From the NCBI RefSeq assembly GCF_026914185.1, contig NC_070569.1:3286001-3350000 (forward strand): DNA of 64,000 nt. The letters are read 5' to 3'. Origin of the DNA: Puccinia triticina (taxonomy: Eukaryota > Basidiomycota > Pucciniomycetes > Pucciniales > Pucciniaceae). This document shows, one piece after another, positions 1 to 9,831 of the stretch. Numbering within the stretch: the stretch's first letter is position 1; each line of letters begins with the position of its first letter. Under the pieces are notes generated by a model. That model saw nothing but the letters and a program-made list of their open reading frames with translations. It made no database searches and was not told the origin of the DNA. Both the position numbers and the translations under genes were made by a program.

Positions 1-2123
1 ACAGTGTTCTTATCTTGTTGGTAGCCTTCTCTCACTGAGTCAAAGAACTCATTCTTGAAAGTAGAGACATGTATGCCCATGATGGGGAATCTATCATCAT
101 CTTTGTCCTCAGGGTCATAAGCAGGATTACTTGGATCATTTGGTAAAGCCCATCTGCTAAGTCCATCAGCATTCTTGTGAATATTGCCATCTCTATGGAT
201 TATTGTCATATTACCTCTGTATTCTTGAATAGCAATCTGCCACCTGAGCATGTGTCTATTGGGAGTCTTCATGTTCAGCAGTGATCTCAAAGCTGTGCAA
301 TCTGTTACAACATGAAATAAACTGCCATCCAAGTAGTAATGGAGTTTTTCCAGAGCCCAAACCAGACATAAGCATTCAAGTTGACTAGCACCATATCTTG
401 TTTCACTGTCCTTTAGTTGTCTGGATATGAAAACAATGGGCCCTTCTTTTCCTACTCCATCAATGACTTGGACTTGATGTAAAGCAGCACCTAGAACAGT
501 CATGCTAGCATCTACATATAGTGTGAAGGGATGGGCCCAGTCTGGGAACAGTAGTAAGGGAGCTGTGGTCAGTTTTTCCTTCAACAGGTTGTATGCCACT
601 ATTCTATGAAGAGTCATCTCATATATGACATCTATCCTGGTAAGCTCAGTAAGAGGCTTTGCTATCTCAGCAAACTTCTCAATGTGCTGTCTGTAGTAAC
701 CAGCAAAACCAAGAAAAGATTACATTTCTTTCTTACTACTAGGCACAGGCTTTTGGAGGACAGCAGCTACTTTGTTCTGATCTATTCCTATAGCAATTCC
801 AAAACAAGATGGCCTAAAGCTTTGATTTGGTCAAATCCAAAGTTACACTTCTTCAGGGAGATTTTCATGTTCATGTTGATGACAACTTTAAGTATCCTGT
901 CTATCCTAGTAAGGTGTTCTTCCCAAGTATTGGACATAATGATGATATCATCAATGTAGATAATGACCCACTTCTCATCAATCTCCTTTCTGAATTCAAT
1001 GTCCATCATTCTCTGGAAATGGTAAGGGGCATTCTTGATCCCAAAGGGCATCCTTAGGTACTCATAGATTCCTTTGTGCATAATAATCCTCAGCAGGTGT
1101 ATGGAATCTTCTGCAATCACATTCTGATGAAAACCTTTGAGTACATCCATGCTAGTCAGAAATTTTGCTTTGGCCAGATTGTTCAGAGTCTCACTGATCT
1201 TGGGAATGGGATATCTGTCTGAAGCAGTGTATGAGTTTAGAGCTCTGAAATCTCCTACCATTCTGGACTTTCCATTATGCCAGGCAATAATTACAGGAGT
1301 TGTGATCTCAACTACTTCATTATGGCCAACTTTCCTCAGAACATTCAGGTTTACTAGCTCTTCAATATGTTGCTCAAGGGCTTCCCTGCTTTTGGGGCTA
1401 GCAGGATAAGGAGGTCTTCTGAGAAGAGGAGGATAAGGCCTCTCAGTTGTCAACTTGAGATGAACTTCATGACCCTTGATGGCACCAAGGGGTTGGTTGG
1501 TGTTAGAGAAAGCAAGTTTGTTATTATAGAGGACTTCAAATAGCTTCTCTTTCTGCTCAATAGTTAACTTATCACTGAACTTGGCTTCACAGAGTTCTTC
1601 TACAATAAATTGCTGCAGTTGAGGATGGGACTTTTTTACAGCAGAAATTTCATTGGAAAGACTCATTTTCTCCAGATGATGAGATTTAAAACTGAATTTC
1701 TTCCTCTTGTTCTCATTTCCAATGGTAAAGAATCTCTCTTTGCTGTTTGTGATAGCAAAACCATAAAGAGACATGTAATCATTTCCAAGGATAAGGTAGC
1801 TTATTCTTGCATTTTTCATAACTACAAATTCTGCTAGTATTCTAATTGAACCTTTAGTTTGAGGGAAAATTAGAGCCATTTCTATTATGCCCATTGGTTG
1901 TAATTGATCACTACAGCTGTGGAATTTAGCATGATTGATTGGCATGAGTTTGTTTTCCCATTCTGGTATTATAGATTCTAGCAATTTGTTGCTGATGATT
2001 GAACAAGAAGCTCCACTATCTAGAAGGCATGAGTGTTCTCTTGAATCAATAAGGACAGTAGTGAGATTTGCTTTTCCAGTAAGATGGGCTTTTCCTCTAT
2101 CAGGTTTACATTTCATGAGTCTG
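1..2123 (-). pseudogene. Ty3/gypsy pol: protease, reverse transcriptase, RNase H (partial)
   Basis: Read on the minus strand from 2123 down to the window edge. The aspartic protease motif LLDSGASCS lies near 2030. The RT follows, with the YIDDIIIMS catalytic box near 900-960. The main frame then runs into a stop at 788-790. A different frame carries on with the typical RT-connection sequence (NKVAAVL, SFLGFAGYYRQHIEKF) and an RNase H domain (LYVDAS, then NADGLSRW near 160). There is thus a frameshift near 790, plus an in-frame TAA at 720-722 where the family normally has a sense codon just before SFLGF. Integrase would lie beyond base 1. The copy cannot encode a full Pol. It once formed one frame with the gag ORF to the right; the two are now split by the 2129-2703 insertion. 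The family assignment is secure from motif order. Confidence 0.93.
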
Positions 2124-2128
2124 GCATC

Positions 2129-2374
2129 TGTGAAACTCCATAAAATAATATGAGTCCTATGGGAGTTGAACCCATGTCTCTTATATCCATGTCAAGTGTA
2201 CTAACCACTGTACTAAGGACGCTTGGATATTGATAGCTGCAGGTGGGTCAATGAACATCCACTGGTGTCACATGAAGATCCCTAATTGAGGGGAAGACCC
2301 GTAAATGACAGGTCATGAATGAGTGACACCAGCAGGTATGATAAAGCTAAGAGTAGCAGAACCACAACCTGACA
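2129..2374 (-). repeat. TRIM 3' LTR (element on minus strand)
   Basis: A 246-bp repeat starting TGTGAAACTCC and ending ACCTGACA on the plus strand, preceded by the target duplication GCATC. It is about 98.8% identical to the copy at 2458-2703, which suggests a recent insertion. The differences are two adjacent bases near 2231 and one near 2345. All lie outside the tRNA-like part. Confidence 0.93.
2152..2222 (-). tRNA. tRNA-like sequence in LTR (copy 1)
   Basis: A 71-nt minus-strand sequence folds as a tRNA. The acceptor arm is GCGTCCT/AGGACTC with 6 of 7 pairs. The D arm is GTAC/GTAC around AGTGGTTA, with A box TAGTACAGTGG. The T arm is ATGGG/CCCAT around TTCAACT, with B box GGTTCAACTCC. The anticodon arm is weak (CTTGA/ATAAG, loop CATGGAT), and the base at position 33 is A instead of the near-universal T. 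No anticodon can therefore be assigned safely. It may be a decayed tRNA kept for its Pol III promoter boxes rather than a working tRNA. Confidence 0.65.
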
Positions 2375-2439
2375 GCCCCCCGTGCTATGAAAGGGGTTTA
2401 TCATACCAAGACTCCATAATATCCTAGGTATCACGCGGT
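2375..2439 (-). other. TRIM internal region, non-coding
   Basis: The rest of the 83-bp internal segment. Nothing coding is visible. On the element strand it ends in a G-rich tract next to the 3' LTR, which would serve as the polypurine tract. Confidence 0.7.
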
Positions 2440-2457
2440 AGCGCTGGGCTCATAACC
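2440..2457 (-). promoter_or_regulatory. Primer-binding site of the TRIM (half tRNA-iMet type)
   Basis: Plus-strand GCGCTGGGCTCATAACC ends exactly at the LTR boundary. It matches the 5' side of the anticodon arm of initiator tRNA-Met (CAT anticodon). The complement on the element strand is therefore a primer site for an internally cleaved tRNA, as in copia elements. The local copia element has the same 11-nt core next to its own 5' LTR. Confidence 0.8.
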
Positions 2458-2703
2458 TGTGAAACTCCATAAAATAATATGAGTCCTATGGGAGTTGAAC
2501 CCATGTCTCTTATATCCATGTCAAGTGTACTAACCACTGTACTAAGGACGCTTGGATATGAATAGCTGCAGGTGGGTCAATGAACATCCACTGGTGTCAC
2601 ATGAAGATCCCTAATTGAGGGGAAGACCCGTAAATGACAGGTCATGAATGAGTGACACCAGCAGGTATGATAAATCTAAGAGTAGCAGAACCACAACCTG
2701 ACA
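2458..2703 (-). repeat. TRIM 5' LTR (element on minus strand)
   Basis: Second 246-bp LTR copy, followed by the target duplication GCATC at 2704-2708. On the minus strand its inner end at 2458 abuts the primer-binding site, which makes it the 5' LTR. Confidence 0.93.
2481..2551 (-). tRNA. tRNA-like sequence in LTR (copy 2)
   Basis: Identical to the sequence at 2152-2222, in the other LTR of the same TRIM. The same A and B boxes and the same weak anticodon arm are present. Both copies point in the element's own direction. Confidence 0.65.
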
Positions 2704-2708
2704 GCATC

Positions 2709-4127
2709 TTCTACATGAGAAGACTGACAGGATTTGTCCCAGGTCTGGTGTTGATGAGTCTCAGCTTGGATTTCAGCAATGGAGAAGTCTTGGTTTATCT
2801 CACATTCTACAGCATGAGCTCCAAAATCAAAGTCAACCAAAGGATCATAGTTGCCACCATTTCCATTGTACATGGCAAGGATCATGTGGTTGGTTCTATG
2901 GTTCTCTTCTTCTTCATCTAACTCAGATTCAGACTTTTGCTGCTCACCTTGATCTTCTCCCTTGTCACTGTTGGCCTCATCATCATCATCTATGCCTACA
3001 TTGTTTATCCTGTTCTTTTTCTTAGGGCATTCCCTGGAGAAATGGCCAGTTTGTTTGCAGAAATGACATGTAAGTTTGTCCTTGTCAGGGGCAGAGACAG
3101 GATTCCTTTTTGAGGAGGACTCAGTTGGCTTGTCAGCTTTCTCAGGAGTAGGATTATTTCTCCATTGGGATCTATTTTGGGCATTATAACTGTGTGTCAC
3201 AGGCTTGTTCCTTTTCATGACTCTGTCTATTACTTCTTCAGCTATTATAACCATGTCCTCAAAGCTCATTTCAGTAGCATCTCTCTTGTATCTTCTTTTA
3301 ACAGCATGCTCAAGATTTGGAGGGCATTGCTTTAGGATCTTCTCACAAATGAGATACTCACTGAGCTCAGGTTGATAAGCTTTCAGTCTTTCTCTTTGAG
3401 TACCAAACCATTTATGGATTCTCCTTCCATCATAAGTGAAGTGATCACTTTCAAACTCTTGTTGCATTTTCCATTTCCAGTTCTCAGTACCAAATTTGTT
3501 TCTGATGGCATTCTTCCACCAGGCCCAAGACTTGTTCCCACACTTATCTCTGATTCCAAGGTACCAGTTTCTAGCAGTGTCAGTCAAGATGATTGTCAGT
3601 CTACTAATTATCATATGGTCCAACATTAAATAGTCTCTGACAAGGATATCAGTTTTCTTGATCCATATCTCATGATTGTAAGGAAATTCTCCTGAGAACT
3701 TCTCCCAATCACTGTTTTTTGGTATGCCTTTCCACAGCTCTTTCCTCATATCAAAGTCAATTGGTCCATGATCAATGTAAGGGAATTCATCATTGGAAAA
3801 TGGACTGTTATGATTGTTAGCTGGTTTGGAGAAGTTGGGTTTATCTGATTGGTGAGAGTCAGGTAGAGGAGTATTGTCCATGGCAGGAGGTGGTCTGTGG
3901 GAAGCAAATTGAGCAGGATTTCTCAGATTGTCTTGGTGGTGCTGGCCTTCACTCCGAGCATTAAGCACTGGATTATTATAGTTGAGATGAGGAGGACAAT
4001 CTCTATCAGCAGGTCCAATTGATTGCTCTAACTTGGTATTGGTGCTATTCACTACAGAAGAAATATCACAGAGTCTTCTTTTGGTCCGCTCAAATCTATT
4101 GTGACCATTAGATTGAGGGTCACTCAT
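2709..4127 (-). pseudogene. Ty3/gypsy Gag (capsid and zinc knuckle), cut by TRIM insertion
   Basis: The open frame starts MSDPQSNG at 4127. It carries a retrotransposon gag (UBN2-like) core around residues 110-290 (WEKFSGEF, ARNWYLGI, FESDHFTYDGRR). A CCHC zinc knuckle, CHFCKQTGHFSREC, lies near 3030-3070, followed by an acidic tail. The frame reads into the TRIM and stops in its LTR at 2676-2678. The coding sense resumes in the same frame on the far side of the insertion, in the protease part, so Gag and Pol were one frame. A stop codon at 4134-4136 separates it from another in-frame segment upstream. The role is the structural protein of the virus-like particle. Confidence 0.9.
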
Positions 4128-4136
4128 TTGATTTTA

Positions 4137-4652
4137 CAAAGAGGAAAGTTTGTGGTACATTTTATCTTCCATTTCATCCAAATTCTTACCAAGTGAGTCC
4201 ATGTTGGAATGGCATTGGGATTCATTGACCAGAATGAGGTCTTGCACTCCTTCCAATTTCTCTTGAACACTTCCTAGCTTTTCTTCAAGGAGTTTTCCCA
4301 ATTGTTCAAACTCACTGGAATTCACAGGAGGTCTCTCTTTGGCACAGTCTCTCATTTGATTCAGGAATTGGTCAAGCAAATGGGGCATAAATTCCTCTCT
4401 AAAGATATCAATGATGGAAACATTGAGGACTTCTCTGAAATTTTGGACACAAGATTCTAAAAGAGTACCAGGGATTGTTTCCACAGTTCCAGAAAGTTCA
4501 GAAAGAAATTTAGAGAACAATGAATGTAATTTTTCTTCTAACAAAATGGGACCATTGTTAGACAAATCATCCAAGTTTATTAAAGACACAGTTTTATCTG
4601 AATTGTAAAAAACAAGATCAAGGGTTCCCCCTATAAAATAACAAAAGAGCAA
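4137..4652 (-). CDS. N-terminal segment of the gypsy Gag, separated by a TAA
   Basis: A 172-codon frame in register with the Gag ORF and separated from it by one TAA (4134-4136) plus two codons. It is hydrophilic and acidic, with heptad-like Leu spacing in EQLGKLLEEKLGSVQEKLEG, so a coiled coil is likely. It may be the true N-terminus of Gag, now broken by a point mutation, or a separate leader ORF. A diverged copy of its start (KTVSLINLD) occurs at about 15735, which shows that the segment travels with the element family. Confidence 0.6.
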
Positions 4653-4960
4653 AAAAAAATCAAGGGTTTCCCCTTATGTAAAACTTCCAAAAAATGACCG
4701 CAATAATCTCCATACAATAATCATTCAAAAAATAAAATCTTGACCTAGCCCCCCAACAACAGCAGAGCTGTGTACTCAGGCTCACCCCCCAGCCCGCGTC
4801 TAGTGCGCAGGTCAAAAGGGATGGACATGAAGGCCCCCGGCCAGCAGCTAAGGCTACGGACCAGTGGGGGGCCCACTCTTCGCCCCTCAGACTGCGCATG
4901 TGCCACAGCGGAGGGGTTGAGGGCGATGGATAGCTGGAAGTGCAGCATTTCCAATCGCCC
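4575..4960 (-). repeat. Gypsy 5' leader/LTR-side sequence, shared with 15730-16130
   Basis: This segment shares order and wording with 15730-16130. Both have the AAGTTTATTAAAGACACAG coding start, two CAAGGGTTTCCCC-type motifs, a run of A-rich DNA, then GCAGAGCTGTG/CCAACCTCCAGCCCACG-like GC-rich DNA ending in CAACAGCGGAGGGG. It is therefore the 5' end of one gypsy family in two diverged copies. The LTR boundary itself could not be placed. Confidence 0.55.
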
Positions 4961-5234
4961 TGGGGAATTGATAATCTCAAACGCTGCCTCTCTTTTAAGC
5001 AGTTTGTCCTTTGCTGCGTTGCTGGACTCGCCGCCGCCGTTCTCTCAACTCGTGCTGAATCAAATTCACCGTTACCCTTGCCACAACGTTGTACATATCC
5101 ACCGTCGCTATCTGCAACCCACCGCCACATCACCCTATTATTGCTGTGCACTAACAAACCACCGTGGCGTAACCTGACTCGAGGGGTGAGGGGAATTTGT
5201 GCAAGCTGTTATTGCTGCTACCAATGCCCATCTA

Positions 5235-5395
5235 GCATAATATACGTGTCGCCTTATTATCATCCTCAAAGAAAACATTGCCCATCTTTGCACCAGAAAT
5301 AAATCCAGGACGTGGGGAAAAGACGGCTGGAAGAAAGTGGTGGTCTGCATCGTCGCGGATGGGCGGAAGGTCATTCATCCACGAGTTCTCGACTG
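5235..5395 (+). pseudogene. CHS: Chitin synthase, 5' exon fragment
   Basis: The plus strand encodes [20 protein letters not shown] followed by [20 protein letters not shown]. This is the very conserved start of the catalytic domain of fungal class I-III chitin synthases, membrane enzymes that polymerise UDP-GlcNAc into chitin. A GT donor (GTAAGC) follows at 5396. The frame continues in phase at an AG acceptor at 9832. Upstream of 5235 the normal sequence (around 400 residues of N-terminus) is not recognisable; a stop codon lies near 5238 and gypsy DNA lies to the left. It is read together with 9832-12314 as one gene. Confidence 0.8.
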
Positions 5396-6600
5396 GTAAG
5401 CTCTCCTGGTCACCGTACATACATAGTCCTGTCAGCGCTAATACACGGTTTCTTGGGGGGTAGTCTTTCCGCATTAGGTGTTTACTAGGGAAATTGCGGC
5501 TGCGCCGCAGAACAAAGGCAAAGACCAAGTGCCAGTCAAACAGATAAACAATTCAAATACACATGTTGCATGACAATAGGACAGTTCACATTTGAGGTTG
5601 AGAGCTGCTGGTTTGATTATGACATGTGTGGTGCTGCTTGCTGGTTTCAGAAATCTGTTATCTCACCAGCCAAATTTCCCTGAACCGGTTCTGCTATGTG
5701 GTTTGAAATTTTTGCATTGCTGAAAAAATTGAAATGAGAAACCCCCTGATGTGTCTAATTTCTTCATTCAATTTCATGAGTTAGGTCTCATTTGGCAGTG
5801 GTATATCACAAGCATAATAATTTGGATTCTTGTCACACCTAATAATGTTTTGGTTGACTTTTTCACACAAGATGTCAAGCAAAATTTCCAGTATTACATT
5901 GGCAATAAAACTGCCAAATGCATTCTTACTTATAAATAATAAAATAAAAATATCACAGGCCATTAAAAACATCCTTCTCACAGTAACTTCTTGACAACCC
6001 TGAATTTTAGGTCTATGTACCTTGGATTCAGTTACACAAGCTATGCCTAATCCCTTGAGCAAAGTAGGCCTAGACAATGCCATATAAATTTGCCCATGAG
6101 CAAAAGCTGGCCTTAGCAGAAACAACCCACTGTTTCAAGTGACTGCCTTGATATTTCATGATGGTAATGGCAAGCAGACTGGTAACTGGGAAATAAAATA
6201 TTGAGAAAGAGGAACCAAAATCTATGTCAGGTTCATAAGTCAGGCCCCATTTGAAAATATTTGGACTCCCTGGTAGATCTTGAATTTGAATGGCCATTCT
6301 GACGGCCCAATGGAATTTCAGGTAAAAACTATATGTGGTCATTTATTGTTTTTGTTATTACAACTATTTTATCCTTTTGTTCAGCAAAGGTCTAATGTTG
6401 GAGCTGAAAAAGCAAGACAATATGAGATCTGCGCTTGTGCAAGTAGCCAGGCAGCAGCCCAAAGATAAACCTTCCAACCAAAGGTTAAGAATTGAGTATG
6501 AGTTGTGATCTATCTCATCAACAGGAGACCTTGAAGAGAGTATCTTAGATCAACATTGTGTGTTCCCCAATTTACAAATTAGGTTGGCACTTTCTGGTTA

Positions 6601-7839
6601 CACCAGGAAAAAAAAATAGTCACTTGATGGCAAGTGACATGATGCAGCTTTGGTTTCTGCTCCAGAGCTACTCCAGCGCTGCTCCAAGTCTACTCCACCA
6701 GCACTTGTAGAGCTTGCAGGACTGCACCAGAGCACTCAATGTGGCACAGTCAGCTGATCCTAATTTTTTCCCAGGAACAGCTGATGCTCATCATAAGCTG
6801 AGCAGTAGGCATTGACTGAGCCTGGGCCAAAGCTGAGAATTGGCTGAGCCTGGGCCACAGCTGAGCATTGGATATTCCAAGCCTGATACAAATCCAAGTG
6901 TCAGCTGGACCAAGAATATTCCAAATCTGAGCATCAGCTTAGCCAACAATGGTCCAAAGCTGAGCATCATCTTTTAAAAGGCTTGTGCAGAGCTTAGGAT
7001 CAGCTGGGACAATACTGTTCCAAAGATTAACACCAGCTGGCCCAAAACATTTCAAAAGCTGAGAATCAGCTGAGCCAATGCTGGTACAAAGCTGAGCATT
7101 GGCTGAGCCAAGGCTGTTCTAAAGCTGAGTATCAGATGTTTTGAGACTATTAAAAAGATTAATATCACCTGAGCCAAGGCTGTTCCACAGCTGAGCATCA
7201 GCTGAGCCAAGGCTGGTCCACAGCTGAGCATCAGCTGAGCCAAGGCTGGTCCACAGCTGAGCATCAGCTGAGCCAAGGCTGGTCCACAGCTGAGCATCAG
7301 CTGAGCCAAGGCTGGTCCACAGCTGAGCATTGTCTTAGCCAAGGTTGATCCACAGCTCAGCATCAGCTGAGCCAAGGCTGGTCCACAGATGAGCATAAGC
7401 TGTTACAGGAGTGGTCAGACTCAGAATCTGAGCATTGGCTGGGCCAAGATTTAATCAAAGCTGAAAATCAGCTGAGCCAATACTGGTCCAAAGCTGAGCA
7501 TTGGCTGGGCCAATGATGGTCCTAGTATGAGTCTAAGATGAGCCATGAGTGGAATAAAGCTGAAACGCAGCTGGGCCAGGACTGGTTCTGATCTGGGCAA
7601 CAAAGCTGAGCATGAGCTGGGCAACAAAGCTGAGCATAAGCTTGGAGCTAAAGCTGAGTATCAGCTGACCAGAAATGGGGATCAGTGGTGCCCAGTGAAA
7701 ACTGAGGATCTCCTGTGGAAATTCTGAAATTGGTTAGATGGTGGGTAGATGATGGGTAGATGGTGGGTAGATGGTGGGTAGCCTGCTGGAGCTGGCATGA
7801 TGTCACTTGTCATCAAGTGACTATTTTTTTTTCCTGGTG
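6601..7839. mobile_element. Non-autonomous PIF/Harbinger-type element with internal minisatellite
   Basis: About 45-bp terminal inverted repeats start CACCAGGAAAAAAAAATAG, with GTCACTTGATGGCAAGTGAC inward, and match in reverse at 7790-7839. The unit is flanked by TTA on both sides (6598-6600, 7840-7842). A 3-bp TTA duplication is the Harbinger/Tourist signature. No transposase is encoded; the inside is mostly the 33-bp repeat array. Confidence 0.85.
6780..7640. repeat. 33-bp minisatellite (AGCTGAGCATCAGCTGAGCC unit)
   Basis: Imperfect tandem units of AGCTGAGCATCAGCTGAGCC plus AAGGCTGGTCCAC. The units are nearly identical between 7180 and 7390 and decay outward. The minus-strand ORF at 7052-7396, which repeats MLSCGPALAQL, is a by-product of the repeat. 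Confidence 0.9.
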
Positions 7840-9831
7840 TTATGATTGTCCAATTTGACTGGAAATGAATAACTGTTGGCTTGGCTCATGTCTGTGTTTC
7901 TCAATGTTTTGGGAATTTCCCTGAGGAAGATGTGAGAAAAAATATACAGCAAGGTATTGCAATGATGACCATGGTCCACGGAATTAGTTGATGAGATGTG
8001 ATGGCTGGTTTGTTTCAGGAGAGTCCAAGCAAACAAAGTTGGTGTTCCATTTCCAGGGCTAACAGGGTTTATTTATAGAGAAAAGGAGAAAAATGGAAAG
8101 TCAAGAGATATATGTAGGAGTTATACAAAGGGAATTGCCCAGCTTGGAAACATCCGGTCTGAGTTAGAAATCTAGTCTACAAGGCTTGGTCACGTCAATC
8201 TGAGAGGCCTCCCAGGTCCATATGTGGATTGCCAGATCCCAGAAATCCAGATCTTACCAAATTGCTTGCTCTGTCGACCGCACCCAGGCCATGCCACCAG
8301 TTGTCCAGCTTCCTCAGAGTCACATCCGGCCGCCTTGTTGTGCTCTTCTGACCGCTCTTGGTCTTGCACCCTCAAAGGAAGCCGTCCTAGGCTTTTTAGT
8401 TCATGTTCTTGCTTTGTCACTCTTGGCCATACACTCTTATATATTTGTTTGCGGACACCTGTATGTGTATCCCTATTTCCCCATTTGCTGTGCGGCATTG
8501 GCAATGGGCCTCCAGGCAGATCACTACGAGTCAGATACTTTCTCAAGGGTCCCATTGGGCCGCCCCCGCATTGTAAGCTTCACAACAACATCAGGAATTG
8601 TCATAATAAGTCCAGAAAGCCGCAAGAGCCAAAAAGCAGCGAAGAGGTGCAAGACGTGTATGAGAAGTTATCCGCAATATGTTTGCCCTAGGTCTTGACG
8701 GTTTCTGCGTGCCTATCTGCAGGCAAGAATGACTTTATCACCCTTGGATCAGCCAATATTGAGCGGCTATTTGGCACTCTTCAGAGCGGGGTCCCAGCAG
8801 GACTGCTGACAGGGATCTCCGGGGAGTCCGCCTCCTGCTTATCACTTCATCTTTGATTGAACCTCCAACTCCACCATGCCCTTGGATCTTGGCAAACGCA
8901 TCTATTTGTGCATTGAGAGCGTGTTCCCGACCAGGAGATTGCACAAAATGACATCCAGATTGCTCGCGCGTTGGACCGGATCTTGTCTTCCTCGGCCCCC
9001 GAAGCTCAGAAAAAGGCCTAGCAATCACCAGTGCGGTCGTTGACAAATGCCAATGTAGACTTGAACAGGAGCTTGCTGTATGTTAAAGCTAGGCTGATTG
9101 TGGGTGCGAGCTGATTCAAAATGCTAGTATGAGTTGATGAGTTGACATATACATAGCACAAGAGACTTGCTATGAGAACGGTTAAAGGAATGTGGCAGGG
9201 ATGTTGGGATATACTGAGGGCTTATGTATTGTTTTTGGGTTTAGGCTAAGGGTTTGGAATATGCATTGCTGTGAATATTTTACCCGGGACCGGTGCTGGT
9301 CACAGTTGGGCAAGGAAGTTGGATTCAGAGTGAGTTGAGATGGGCAATTTTTTAATAATGGAACTATCTTTGTGCCTTGATTCATTGGTGACATGTATAA
9401 AGCGGAGGAGACAGGGTGGCACCGAGACTGGTGCTGGTCATAGTCGGGTTAGGAAGTTGGATTTGAAGAAAGTTGAGATACGCAAATATTGATTAATGGA
9501 ACTGCCTTTCAGAGTGGTTTCAAGCAAAGACATGGATAGAGCGGAGGAATATATTTTGGGGCTGAGTTCGGGAAAAGCCCTTGGAGTAATGATGTTGTCC
9601 GGATTTAGATAAGAAGAGAATGAATTGAGGCAGAACAAAGGGAATAGTGTATAATCATGTGAGGAGGAAGAACAATAGATTGAGGGCGTTGGACAGAGGA
9701 TCGGAAGAGGGGAGCTCATTTAGAAAAGCTATAAATAGAGGGTGTCGATGAGGGGAAAACGGCAAGGCTCCAGAGTTTCAGACTCATCATGGAAGCCTTC
9801 ATAAGGCAAAATGCTGCTATTTTTTTTCCAG

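Larger units (their letters stand above)
2129..2703 (-). mobile_element. TRIM-like miniature LTR retrotransposon carrying tRNA-like sequence
   Basis: Two 246-bp direct repeats (2129-2374 and 2458-2703) differ at three positions. They begin TG and end CA, and they flank only 83 bp. The whole unit has a perfect 5-bp target duplication, GCATC (2124-2128 and 2704-2708). On the minus strand the base next to the 5' LTR starts a primer-binding site, GGTTATGAGCCCAGCGC, complementary to the anticodon arm of initiator tRNA-Met. This is the half-tRNA priming used by copia elements. A short G-rich tract (GGGGGGC) precedes the 3' LTR. No ORF exists, so the element must move by proteins supplied in trans, probably from a copia element. 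It sits inside the gypsy gag-pol frame. Size and structure fit TRIMs. Each LTR also contains a tRNA-like sequence. Confidence 0.9.
5396..9831 (+). other. Long intron of the chitin synthase pseudogene
   Basis: The 4436-bp interval has GT at 5396 and TTTTTTTCCAG at its end, and joining the flanks keeps the chitin synthase frame. It holds a complete Harbinger-type element (6601-7839). Outside that, 7843-9831 shows no gene I recognise. Short ORFs at 8190-8700 and 8738-9046 occur on both strands and look fortuitous. A tandem pair of about 75 bp (GCTGGTCA...AGGAAGTTGGATT) lies at about 9290-9365 and 9428-9500. Introns in this gene are otherwise 58-91 bp, so the size comes from insertions. Confidence 0.6.

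Noticed and set aside
7052..7396. ORF of MLSCGPALAQL repeats
   Set aside because: A 33-bp repeat unit divisible by three gives open frames by chance; it lies inside a non-autonomous transposon.
8190..9046. ORFs of 100-158 codons on both strands
   Set aside because: Overlapping frames with no recognisable family, inside the chitin synthase intron; most likely chance or decayed repeat DNA.
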